From NCBI GenBank assembly GCA_022776205.1, contig JALFIK010000119.1, positions 1-7,250 on the forward strand: a DNA stretch of 7,250 bases. Direction: 5' to 3'. Each line of letters begins with the position of its first letter. Position 1 is the stretch's first letter. Source of the DNA: Eubacterium sp. Lineage in GTDB: Bacteria > Bacillota > Clostridia > Lachnospirales > Lachnospiraceae. Below are positions 1 to 5,368 of the stretch, in pieces. The position numbers were made by a program, and so were the translations under genes. The notes beneath the pieces are model-generated. The model ran no database searches and was not told where the DNA came from. It saw only the letters and a program-made list of their open reading frames with translations.

Positions 1-438
1 ACTTCCCCGGGCTCTTTATTGTATTGTCAGAATAAGAACCGGCTGCTCAATTACCTTGGGAAAAAGGGAGGGAGCCGGCCTTATTGCAAAGTTATTCCCG
101 ATGAGGGAATTGATGCGCTGATAATCGGATCTGACGGAGCGTTTGGAAGCCTGTCTGTCGCAGAGATTGCCCAATGTTTTCTTAGCGAGAAAAAACCGCA
201 GGATATGATCCAAAGACTTCTGGACAAAGCAAGGGAAAAGGGCGAGGAAGATAATCAGACAGTCATTCTTTATATCCCGGGGACAAACAAACGGGAGAAA
301 AAATCAGAGACAGAGAATACGGAAAAACTGCGGGAGGAAAAGCAGGAGACAGAGTGCTGCTATACGTCTCTCGAAGAGAAAAAAACAGGTTTCCTAAGGG
401 ATAAATTTCGAAAAAACCGTTTTACAGGAGGAAGGTGA
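1..438 (+). CDS. PP2C-type Ser/Thr protein phosphatase, C-terminal part (5'-truncated by window)
   Basis: The reading frame is open from the first base and ends at TGA 436-438, so only the last 145 residues are visible. Seen: a strand followed by the GSDG motif (D at visible residue 45), then GEEDNQTV with the acidic-Asn pair at 84-85. These match the two C-terminal motifs of PP2C phosphatases, whose aspartates bind the catalytic Mn/Mg ions. The phosphatase fold ends near visible residue 95. A highly charged tail of about 50 residues, rich in Lys and Glu and containing a CC pair, follows. PP2C enzymes remove phosphate from Ser/Thr and usually oppose a partner kinase; the next gene, only 2 nt downstream, is a kinase-like protein, so they probably act as a pair. 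The N-terminal catalytic motifs lie outside the window. Confidence in the family is fairly high; the substrate is unknown. Confidence 0.82.
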   Translation, partial: TSPGSLLYCQNKNRLLNYLGKKGGSRPYCKVIPDEGIDALIIGSDGAFGSLSVAEIAQCFLSEKKPQDMIQRLLDKAREKGEEDNQTVILYIPGTNKREKKSETENTEKLREEKQETECCYTSLEEKKTGFLRDKFRKNRFTGGR

Positions 439-440
439 CC

Positions 441-1661
441 ATGAATCAATATTTTGAAGAAGGGGAAGTGTTTACCTGGATAAAAGATAAAGACCGTACC
501 GGAGAAAATCTGATTATCCCTCTTAAAATGGTAAAAGAATGCCACCGTACCGGAAGTAAACAGGCATTGATCGGAGAAAATATCCGAACGGGGAAAAAAT
601 ATTTTGTGAAAGTATTATTCTGTAATGATCTGGAGCAGGTTTATGTGGAAAAGGAAAGTAAAGTACAACTGTACTCACCGTATATCATCCGGATTTACGG
701 AGGAATGCTGGATGATAAAAATAAGAGGTTCATTACGCTTGTTGAGTATATTGAAGAAAGTGATCTGTCAGATCTTGTAAGAAACCGGGGGATTGCAGGA
801 GACAGCTGGAATGAAAAAATGAGGGTGTGTAACCGGATTGCCATGAAATTCCTGCTGGGAATTGAGCATTACATGTCCATGTATCGGCAGGATCCAATCA
901 TACACAGAGATTTAAAACCCGAAAATATCCTGGCTTCTCCGGATGGTTCGGTGGTAAAAATCATTGATTTTGACTGGGTGCATCTTCATGCATCCAATGT
1001 GACGGTCATGCAGAGACGGGAACAGAAAGGAACACCCGGTTATGCGGATCCACGCTATTGGAACAGTTATATCTGCCGACCGGAAATGGATATTTATTCG
1101 GCGGGGCTTGTGCTGTATTTCCTTTATACGGGAAAACATCATTTTTACGGGAGCGAAGAGATCAAAAACTACATGATTGGAGATGATTATGCCTATCAGC
1201 TTAAAGAAATGCCTGGAATCGATGAACGGCTTACGAAGATTATCGCAAAAATGATTGCACGGGAGGAAGACCGGTACAGTGACATCCGGGAAGTAATCCG
1301 TGATATGAAAGAGTATCTTTTATCCAGCGGGGAACTGCCCGAATTGCCGGAACTTCTGGAAACATCACAAAATCAGGATACCATCCGGTTTTCCTATCGG
1401 ATCGGAGATGTGAAGTACAGTCCGTATGTAAAAAATTATCGCTTTGTACCCATCATATTCGGTACAAAACAAGAGCGGAGCCGGAATGGAAGAATGAGCG
1501 GTCATATTCTCTCCTTTTACCGCTTCGGCTCAAAAATAAAGGCATTGATTCTTCATGAAGACTGCCATGCTGTGAAGGTGCAAAAAGAGGGGGAAGTCAG
1601 CGAAGGAGATCTGTTTACCTATGCGGGAATCAACATTGAAATTTTGAAGATAAAAAGATAA
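441..1661 (+). CDS. Ser/Thr protein kinase-like protein with DFD in place of DFG
   Basis: The protein has 406 residues from ATG 441, chosen because AGGAGG (426-431) is 9 nt upstream; an in-frame GTG at 435 sits only 3 nt from it. Kinase signatures in order: ATP-anchoring Lys57 in FVKVL, catalytic-loop HRDLKPEN with HRD at 155-157, metal-binding motif DFD at 176-178 where kinases normally have DFG, GTPGYADP at 197-204 closing the activation segment, and DIYSAG from 217. The glycine-rich loop is hard to find, so ATP binding may be atypical, but the catalytic Asp and Lys are present and activity is plausible. The domain ends near residue 290. A roughly 90-residue beta-rich C-terminal region follows and ends in EGDLFTYAGINIEILKIK, which resembles the last strands of an FHA-like sandwich; that is a guess. 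No membrane segment or PASTA repeat is seen, so this is not a PrkC-type receptor. It probably pairs with the upstream PP2C phosphatase. Confidence 0.88.
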   Translation: MNQYFEEGEVFTWIKDKDRTGENLIIPLKMVKECHRTGSKQALIGENIRTGKKYFVKVLFCNDLEQVYVEKESKVQLYSPYIIRIYGGMLDDKNKRFITLVEYIEESDLSDLVRNRGIAGDSWNEKMRVCNRIAMKFLLGIEHYMSMYRQDPIIHRDLKPENILASPDGSVVKIIDFDWVHLHASNVTVMQRREQKGTPGYADPRYWNSYICRPEMDIYSAGLVLYFLYTGKHHFYGSEEIKNYMIGDDYAYQLKEMPGIDERLTKIIAKMIAREEDRYSDIREVIRDMKEYLLSSGELPELPELLETSQNQDTIRFSYRIGDVKYSPYVKNYRFVPIIFGTKQERSRNGRMSGHILSFYRFGSKIKALILHEDCHAVKVQKEGEVSEGDLFTYAGINIEILKIKR

Positions 1662-1675
1662 GACAGGAGGTTTTT

Positions 1676-2356
1676 ATGGACGGAAAATGGAATCCGGAAA
1701 TTCCGGCAAATCTGCAGAAAAATTTTGAGAGAGAAAAAGAACAGGCATTTACCCTTTATCTGGACTTTGTGGTAGATGGAACGGCTTCCATGTATACGGT
1801 ATTTCCGGCAGTGTACTATGCAGCAGCCCATTTTCTGGAATGCCTTTCAAAATATGAAGTTTATCCGAAACTCGGACTGACCGTGATTCGAAATGAGAAA
1901 AACGGGGAAGAATGTGAAACGGCTCTGTTTGAGGGAAAGGATTTTTTTACCTCTGATCTTTCCTCTTTTTTAAAGAAATTAAAAGGGGTGAAACTTTACG
2001 GGGGTGGAAATGATGGAAGAGAATCTGTGCACAGTGCGATTGGAACATCGGTCAGAAAGTTTCCGTCTTCGGGGAGAAATAAGGCAATTCTTGTTTTTAC
2101 GGATGCTTATGGAAGTAATGATTACGAAGAATATCTGGACAATCCCATTGGGCAGGTGATCTTTTTTTCCACAGATGAAATGAGTGAAGAAGATTTTCGT
2201 TTCTGCTTTGTGAAAGATGACGGGGAACTGGACGAGGAAGCTTCTCCCATGTTTATCCGAATCGACAAGCTGTTAAAGCCGATGAGCACAGAATTTCTGG
2301 ATAATATTGTAAAACCATTAAAAGATCTTATGAAGGGAGTTTCCATTGGTGCGTAA
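1676..2356 (+). CDS. von Willebrand factor A (vWA) domain protein, TerY-like
   Basis: The protein has 226 residues. ATG 1676 is preceded by AGGAGG (1665-1670) at a 5-nt gap and follows the kinase gene by 14 nt. Nearly the whole protein is one vWA domain: strand LYLDFVV, then a metal-ion-dependent adhesion site DGTAS (residues 34-38, DxTxS rather than the usual DxSxS), a Gly-rich GGGND turn at 109-113 in the second MIDAS-loop region, and VFTDAYG with Asp143 for the third loop. Free-standing intracellular vWA proteins usually act as metal-dependent protein-binding modules. In TerY-P triads a vWA protein is encoded beside a PP2C phosphatase and a kinase, as here. No signal peptide or membrane segment is present, so a cytoplasmic location is likely. 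The 3' end overlaps the next gene by 11 nt. The fold is well supported; the partner and role are inferred from context. Confidence 0.83.
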   Translation: MDGKWNPEIPANLQKNFEREKEQAFTLYLDFVVDGTASMYTVFPAVYYAAAHFLECLSKYEVYPKLGLTVIRNEKNGEECETALFEGKDFFTSDLSSFLKKLKGVKLYGGGNDGRESVHSAIGTSVRKFPSSGRNKAILVFTDAYGSNDYEEYLDNPIGQVIFFSTDEMSEEDFRFCFVKDDGELDEEASPMFIRIDKLLKPMSTEFLDNIVKPLKDLMKGVSIGA

Positions 2357-3572
2357 GGAAGAACTGTTTGAGAAAGAAGATCCGGTAATCCGGGAACTGG
2401 AAACAATTCCGGAAATCATATTTAAGGATGAAATTGTGAAGCTGCCTTCTTCTGCAATTCCGGTGAAAGTTTTATTTGAAAGAGAACAGATGGATCATTA
2501 TCATGTAGATGCTCTAATTCTTAAAAAAATTGCTCTTCAGGTTTTGAAGATTCTTGCCGGACTGTCAGAGAAACAGATTTATCCGGGTCTGATCGGCCCG
2601 GAAGATATTTATGTGGACATGGACAGCAGTAGATACAATGTATTTCTTCTTCATCCGGAGAAATTTCAGCTGCTGGATTTCGAACAGGACTTTGAGTGGT
2701 ATCCGGAAGATGAGAGAATTTTCGGAGACAAGCTGCTCTTTGATGAGCAGGACCAGAAAATTGCAGATAATCGTTTGATGTATAAACTCCTCACGGCCAG
2801 CTCCCGGGGAAATGTAAAAATTCCACCGGGGAAGACGCAGTCTGATTATTCCGAGCTTTTTTACAATATTATGCCGGAAGAATGGAAAAATATGTTTGCA
2901 GACAGAAAACCCTGTGAGTATGACAGATGGAAGGTGATGCTTGCGCAGTCAATCAGGACAGAGGAGAATTTTGAACAGATCACAAGAAAAAACCTGGAAG
3001 AAAAGGAACAGGAAAAAGAAAAAAAACAGGCGGAAAGACTTCAGAAAAAAAAGGGAAAGGGAGCGGGGGTGGAACAGTTTGATCTTTTTGTTATCCTTCG
3101 AACAGAATTGGAACATACAGGAAAGATAAGCCGTCTGTTATATCTTCTTCAGGACGAGATCGAGACGGAAAACAGAATTCTCGGAAGATGTTATCAGCAG
3201 GCCTTTGTGTATGGCAATGGTTGTGTGGAAGTCAAAGAGTTTGCACCCCGGCCGGAAGGTTTCCGGTGTCAGTTTCCTCAGAGTATCCGGGAATATTCCG
3301 CCGGGGAAGCATTGATTATCAGTGCAGATCTTGTCGAGGAGAAAATCAGGGAACTCTCCAGGGAAGAAAAGGAAACAGAAAAAAAGGAAATCTGTCTGTA
3401 TATTCTGACAGATGGGAGGATCGAAAATGATAAGATTTTTCAGACCGGAGTCAGTAAACTAAAACAGCTCAGAGAAAAGGGTGTAAGGATTTGCCTTCGT
3501 TCGGTCACAGATAATCACTGTGAGGCGATGGAGCGTCTTTTCGAGATTCTGGAGGATAAAAATGTTATTTAA
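2346..3572 (+). CDS. Putative pseudokinase-vWA fusion protein
   Basis: A 408-residue protein that I do not recognise as a named family. The N-terminal half (to about 205) has a kinase C-lobe-like pattern: helix IALQVLKILAGLSEKQIY, then YPGLIGPEDIYVD at 79-91, which resembles HRDLKPENILV but lacks the catalytic Asp and Lys. A charged Lys/Glu linker at about 206-242 looks like a coiled coil. The C-terminal half looks like a vWA fold: FDLFVIL at 245-251 followed by RTELEHTG where the MIDAS DxSxS should be, and LYILTDGR with TDG at 355-357. Both domains therefore seem to have lost key residues, which suggests a binding or scaffold role. Start: TTG 2346 is 6 nt after AAGGGAG (2333-2339); GTG 2349, at 9 nt, is equally possible and would shorten the protein by one residue. 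It overlaps the genes on both sides by 11 nt, implying translational coupling. Confidence 0.7.
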   Translation: MVRKEELFEKEDPVIRELETIPEIIFKDEIVKLPSSAIPVKVLFEREQMDHYHVDALILKKIALQVLKILAGLSEKQIYPGLIGPEDIYVDMDSSRYNVFLLHPEKFQLLDFEQDFEWYPEDERIFGDKLLFDEQDQKIADNRLMYKLLTASSRGNVKIPPGKTQSDYSELFYNIMPEEWKNMFADRKPCEYDRWKVMLAQSIRTEENFEQITRKNLEEKEQEKEKKQAERLQKKKGKGAGVEQFDLFVILRTELEHTGKISRLLYLLQDEIETENRILGRCYQQAFVYGNGCVEVKEFAPRPEGFRCQFPQSIREYSAGEALIISADLVEEKIRELSREEKETEKKEICLYILTDGRIENDKIFQTGVSKLKQLREKGVRICLRSVTDNHCEAMERLFEILEDKNVI

Positions 3573-4011
3573 AAAAATAAAAGAGTTTCATGAGGGGGTA
3601 ATGGAACGTTATAAAGAGGAGGAGAATCTGGAGCCCTGGAAGAAAAAAGTGATGGAAATTCATGAAAAATCTGGTTTCCTTTTTTATTTTGATGATTTTC
3701 TGGATGATAATACGGACGATATGACCTGGCTTGTGAAGGGACAGCTTGTGAAAGGAGCACTCTCGCAGGGCAGTTGTCTGTATCTGTATACAGGAGAAGG
3801 TAAATTGCTGGGGCACGGGATTCTTTTCAGTGAACCGGAAGAAAAAGAGCAGGGCCGTAAGGGCCTGCTCAAAAGAAGAAGAAATGAATTTGAGATGAAA
3901 ATAGAAGAGTACCAAGGAGAGAATGCCGGAGAAGCTTCCCTGAAAGAAAAAAGACGGATTTTTCGAAATCTTTCGCAGAATCTGTCCCTGATTTCCGATA
4001 TCAGATGTTAA
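3562..4011 (+). CDS. Small acidic protein with possible beta-barrel segment, unknown function
   Basis: The last gene of the operon, 149 residues, unrecognised. ATG 3562 was chosen because GGAGG (3551-3555) lies 6 nt upstream; the frame is open back to a GTG at 3520 but that codon has no ribosome binding site. The N-terminus (1-36) is a charged helix. Residues 39-53 are an aromatic and acidic stretch with DDFLDD and NTDD. Residues 57-89 read as alternating strands and turns (VKGQLVKGALSQGSCLYLY, then GKLLGHGILF), a pattern that resembles the second beta-barrel domain of EF-Tu-like GTPases. No GTPase domain is attached. The tail is charged and helical. The 11-nt overlap with the pseudokinase-vWA gene indicates it belongs to the same module. 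Its DNA also carries a terminator for the opposite strand (3847-3870). The gene is well supported; the fold assignment is weak. Confidence 0.75.
   Translation: MLFKKIKEFHEGVMERYKEEENLEPWKKKVMEIHEKSGFLFYFDDFLDDNTDDMTWLVKGQLVKGALSQGSCLYLYTGEGKLLGHGILFSEPEEKEQGRKGLLKRRRNEFEMKIEEYQGENAGEASLKEKRRIFRNLSQNLSLISDIRC
3842..3870 (-). terminator. Intrinsic terminator for the minus-strand gene, inside the last operon gene
   Basis: On the minus strand GAGCAGG pairs with CCTGCTC (7 bp). A G-G mismatch, two more C-G pairs and a 4-nt loop complete the hairpin, and a run of five T follows (complement of AAAAA at 3842-3846). There is no T-run on the plus-strand side, so it works in one direction. It lies about 140 nt past the stop codon of the minus-strand gene at 4008-4577 and within the coding sequence of the convergent operon gene. 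Confidence 0.6.
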
Positions 4012-4577
4012 CCTTTGCTTTTCAGGAGTGCAGAGAGAAGTTCTCCCATATCTTTATGCTCGCTGCCTGCCGCTTTGGCAATTTCCATCATCTGTTTTAA
4101 TTTATCATCCTGCATTCCTTCGGAGTTATTCATCATGGAATTGAGGAGAAAGAATAGGGACGGGTCGGAAAATGGACTGGGTTCCTGGGATTTTTCAGCG
4201 GCAGAAGGACCGGGAGAAGGCATCAGCTCCGGGTGCTCCTGTATAATTTCTCTGTATTTTTCGTAAAATTTAGAAAAACGGATCAGACTTAAAATCTGAT
4301 CGATTTGTTCCGCCTTTTCCCCGGATACCGAATTGCGGATGGATGCGAGAATGGTTTCAATATCCCGGGGGCTATCTTCAAAACCACAGGCACTAAGCCG
4401 GTCAGAATCTTCAAAACCATTTATGATTTTCTGTATTTCTGTCAGCTTCATTGTCACGGCAAGAAAACGTCCGATGGATGGGGGACAATGGGGGATGATT
4501 TTTTCCATGATGACAAGATTGTCATCATTTATAAGGCGGGAAAGAGGAGAAACATCTTCCGTTGGATAATTTGTCAT
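4008..4577 (-). CDS. Hypothetical protein, alpha-helical with Pro/Ser-rich linker
   Basis: A 189-residue protein I do not recognise. ATG at 4577-4575 is preceded on the minus strand by GGAGG (4588-4584) with a 6-nt gap. The N-terminal two thirds look helical (MEKIIPHCPPSIGRFLAVTM, KLTEIQKIINGFE, then AEQIDQILSLIRFSKFYEKYREII). A linker rich in Pro and Ser follows at about residues 117-138, then a short Met-rich helical C-terminus (LLNSMMNN, KLKQMMEIAKAAG). The motif GFEDS occurs twice 11 residues apart, encoded by a 13-nt direct repeat. There is no signal peptide, membrane span or catalytic motif. It is convergent with the kinase/vWA operon, sharing TTAA at the stop codons, so it is transcribed separately; any functional link to that operon is unproven. 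Its likely terminator is at 3842-3870. Confidence 0.75.
   Translation of the reverse strand: MTNYPTEDVSPLSRLINDDNLVIMEKIIPHCPPSIGRFLAVTMKLTEIQKIINGFEDSDRLSACGFEDSPRDIETILASIRNSVSGEKAEQIDQILSLIRFSKFYEKYREIIQEHPELMPSPGPSAAEKSQEPSPFSDPSLFFLLNSMMNNSEGMQDDKLKQMMEIAKAAGSEHKDMGELLSALLKSKG
4281..4301 (-). other. Inverted repeat within the minus-strand hypothetical gene
   Basis: GATCAGA (4281-4287) and TCTGATC (4295-4301) form a 7-bp perfect stem with a 7-nt loop. Read on the minus strand it is followed by CGTTTTTC, which resembles an intrinsic terminator lying in mid-gene. The stem is A/T-rich, so termination would be weak, and it may only reflect codon content. Confidence 0.3.
4374..4419. repeat. 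13-nt direct repeat, 33-nt period
   Basis: ATCTTCAAAACCA occurs at 4374-4386 and again at 4407-4419. The period is 33 nt (11 codons), so both copies are read in the same frame on the minus strand and encode the duplicated GFEDS motif. It looks like a small in-frame tandem duplication that has since diverged between the copies. Confidence 0.6.
4507..4528. other. 9-bp perfect inverted repeat with 4-nt loop
   Basis: ATGATGACA (4507-4515) and TGTCATCAT (4520-4528) flank the loop AGAT. It lies within the first 25 codons of the minus-strand hypothetical gene, about 50 nt after its start. On the plus strand only a short T-rich stretch (TTTAT) follows, so it is at best a weak terminator for transcription leaving the operon. 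It could also act as an mRNA hairpin early in the minus-strand gene or as a protein-binding site. Confidence 0.4.
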
Positions 4578-4592
4578 TGAGAACCTCCTTAA

Positions 4593-4612
4593 AACAGGAA
4601 AACAGCCCTGTT
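4593..4612. promoter_or_regulatory. Inverted repeat in the divergent intergenic region, possible operator
   Basis: AACAGG and CCTGTT form a 6-bp inverted repeat around an 8-base centre, between the start of the minus-strand gene (4577) and the small plus-strand gene (4682). It lies just upstream of the minus-strand ribosome binding site, next to A/T-rich -10-like sequence (TATACT on the minus strand, complement of AGTATA near 4624). It could be an operator or a leader hairpin; no specific regulator can be named. Confidence 0.3.
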
Positions 4613-4681
4613 ATTTTCATATAGTATATTATGCAGTGAGTAAGTACTGTAGTAATTTTTTATATGGGAAAGGGAAAAAAT

Positions 4682-4852
4682 ATGAATGAGAATCTGATCG
4701 TGGAAGATGATACAATCTATGAACTTGACCCGGAATGTCTGAAAAAGAAAAGATGCGGGGAACGATGTCTGTACGATTTACAAAAAAATGAGGAAGAAGA
4801 TCTGCAAAAAAACACAAGACAGAAAAAATATAATAAAGGGAGAGCCCGCTGA
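4682..4852 (+). CDS. Small charged hypothetical protein (56 aa)
   Basis: A 56-residue protein from ATG 4682, chosen because AGGGA (4671-4675) is 6 nt upstream. An in-frame ATG at 4664 would add six residues but has no ribosome binding site. The N-terminus is acidic (NLIVEDDTIYELDPECL), then comes a short Cys-containing stretch KKKRCGERCLY and a Lys/Glu/Gln-rich, probably unstructured or helical tail. There is no membrane segment or recognisable domain. The CxxxC pair could bind metal or form a disulfide, but that is speculation. The TGA stop sits exactly in the loop of the downstream terminator hairpin and the last codons form its 5' arm. This is a small gene without homology evidence here; the good ribosome binding site and dedicated terminator support it. 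Confidence 0.6.
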   Translation: MNENLIVEDDTIYELDPECLKKKRCGERCLYDLQKNEEEDLQKNTRQKKYNKGRAR

Positions 4853-4873
4853 GGGGCTCTCCCGATTCTTTTT
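4838..4873. terminator. Strong, probably bidirectional intrinsic terminator
   Basis: GGGAGAGCCC (4838-4847) and GGGCTCTCCC (4854-4863) form a perfect 10-bp G/C-rich stem with loop GCTGAG. On the plus strand GATTCTTTTTT follows. On the minus strand an A/T-rich stretch follows, with a T-run several bases past the stem. It lies between two convergent small genes and can end both; the plus-strand direction looks stronger. Confidence 0.88.
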
Positions 4874-4876
4874 TGT

Positions 4877-5098
4877 TTAGCAACATCCACATCCATGGTC
4901 CGGTCCGCCGAATCCGAGACCATCGCCACAGAAACAGAAGAGGATAATGAGCCAGAGAAGGCAGTCATTGCATCCACATCCTCCGCCACTTCCGTTACAG
5001 AATAAAAGGATAAGAATCAGCCAGCAACAGTTACCTAATCCACAACCACAATCCTGATGGCAAGGGCTCTGGCAGTTTGCAGCAGCTAAATCGCTCAT
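4877..5098 (-). CDS. Cysteine-rich small protein (chorion class high-cysteine-like)
   Basis: A 73-residue protein with 15 cysteines and many glycines. ATG at 5098-5096 follows GGAGG (5111-5107) by 8 nt. The frame continues upstream to an ATG at 5290, but that extension has no ribosome binding site and reads as non-coding A/T-rich sequence. Layout: CxxxCxxxCGC at 9-19, CC at 24-25, hydrophobic WLILILLF (26-33), C34, CGCNDC at 41-46, hydrophobic LLWLIILF (47-54), CFC at 55-57, a Gly-rich stretch, and CGCC at 70-73. The hydrophobic block flanked by cysteines occurs twice, suggesting an internal duplication. Small Cys/Gly-rich proteins of this kind in clostridia are often annotated as chorion class high-cysteine proteins; their function is not known to me. 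A spore-coat, envelope or metal-binding role is possible. Confidence 0.8.
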   Translation of the reverse strand: MSDLAAANCQSPCHQDCGCGLGNCCWLILILLFCNGSGGGCGCNDCLLWLIILFCFCGDGLGFGGPDHGCGCC

Positions 5099-5309
5099 GG
5101 GATATTCCTCCGTTTTTTGATTACAATTTATAGTATGCATGCCGGCAGGAATGTTTCTGATAAGAAGATAAAATTTTTCATATCTCTGTACAGAAGGATT
5201 TCTATAACAATATTTCAAAAACAAGAAAAGAAAAAGGAATATCCCTGTTTTTTTTGTAAATAATGAAGAAATGACTTGTTTTTTATTCAAGAAAGGAATA
5301 CAATTATCA
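5099..5309. other. A/T-rich intergenic region between divergent genes
   Basis: About 210 nt between the cysteine-rich gene and the aminotransferase promoter, rich in A and T runs. It contains two short perfect palindromes, TGCCGGCA (5140-5147) and TCTGTACAGA (5185-5194), either of which could be a regulator site. No small gene with a convincing ribosome binding site and no hairpin followed by a T-run were found. It separates divergent transcription of the two flanking genes. Confidence 0.5.
5130..5137 (-). promoter_or_regulatory. Possible sporulation-type -10 element for the cysteine-rich gene
   Basis: On the minus strand CATACTATA fits the mother-cell sigma-K -10 pattern CATANNNTA and is close to sigma-E CATACA-T. 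An AC dinucleotide lies 15 nt upstream, near the 16-17 nt expected for a sigma-K -35. The element would start transcription about 15 nt before the ribosome binding site. In A/T-rich DNA such a match can be chance, and TATAAA within it could serve the housekeeping sigma factor instead. Confidence 0.3.
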
Positions 5310-5338
5310 TTGTGTTTTTCAAATGGACACCTTATACT
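5310..5338 (+). promoter_or_regulatory. Sigma-A-type promoter of the aminotransferase gene
   Basis: TTGTGT (5310-5315) and TATACT (5333-5338) are separated by 17 nt, the ideal spacing for housekeeping sigma factors. Transcription would start near 5345, giving a leader of about 25 nt that contains AGGAGG. Confidence 0.6.
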
Positions 5339-5368
5339 TTTCGATAGAATATTCCAGGAGGTAAAGAA

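Noticed and set aside
19..438. TTG at 19 as a start codon for the first gene
   Set aside because: The frame is open to the window edge and the protein lacks the N-terminal PP2C motifs, so the gene clearly begins upstream.
3520..3561. GTG 3520 start for the last operon gene
   Set aside because: It has no ribosome binding site, whereas ATG 3562 has GGAGG at 6 nt.
4618..4640. CATANNNTA matches on both strands between the 4577 and 4682 starts
   Set aside because: The stretch is so A/T-rich that such matches are expected by chance, and no upstream AC element is at the right distance.
5099..5290. Longer N-terminus for the cysteine-rich protein from ATG 5290
   Set aside because: The extension has no ribosome binding site and unrelated composition; ATG 5098 has GGAGG at 8 nt.
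5235..5300. T-runs at about 5248 and 5279 as intrinsic terminators
   Set aside because: No stable hairpin precedes either run, and no plus-strand gene lies just upstream that would need one.
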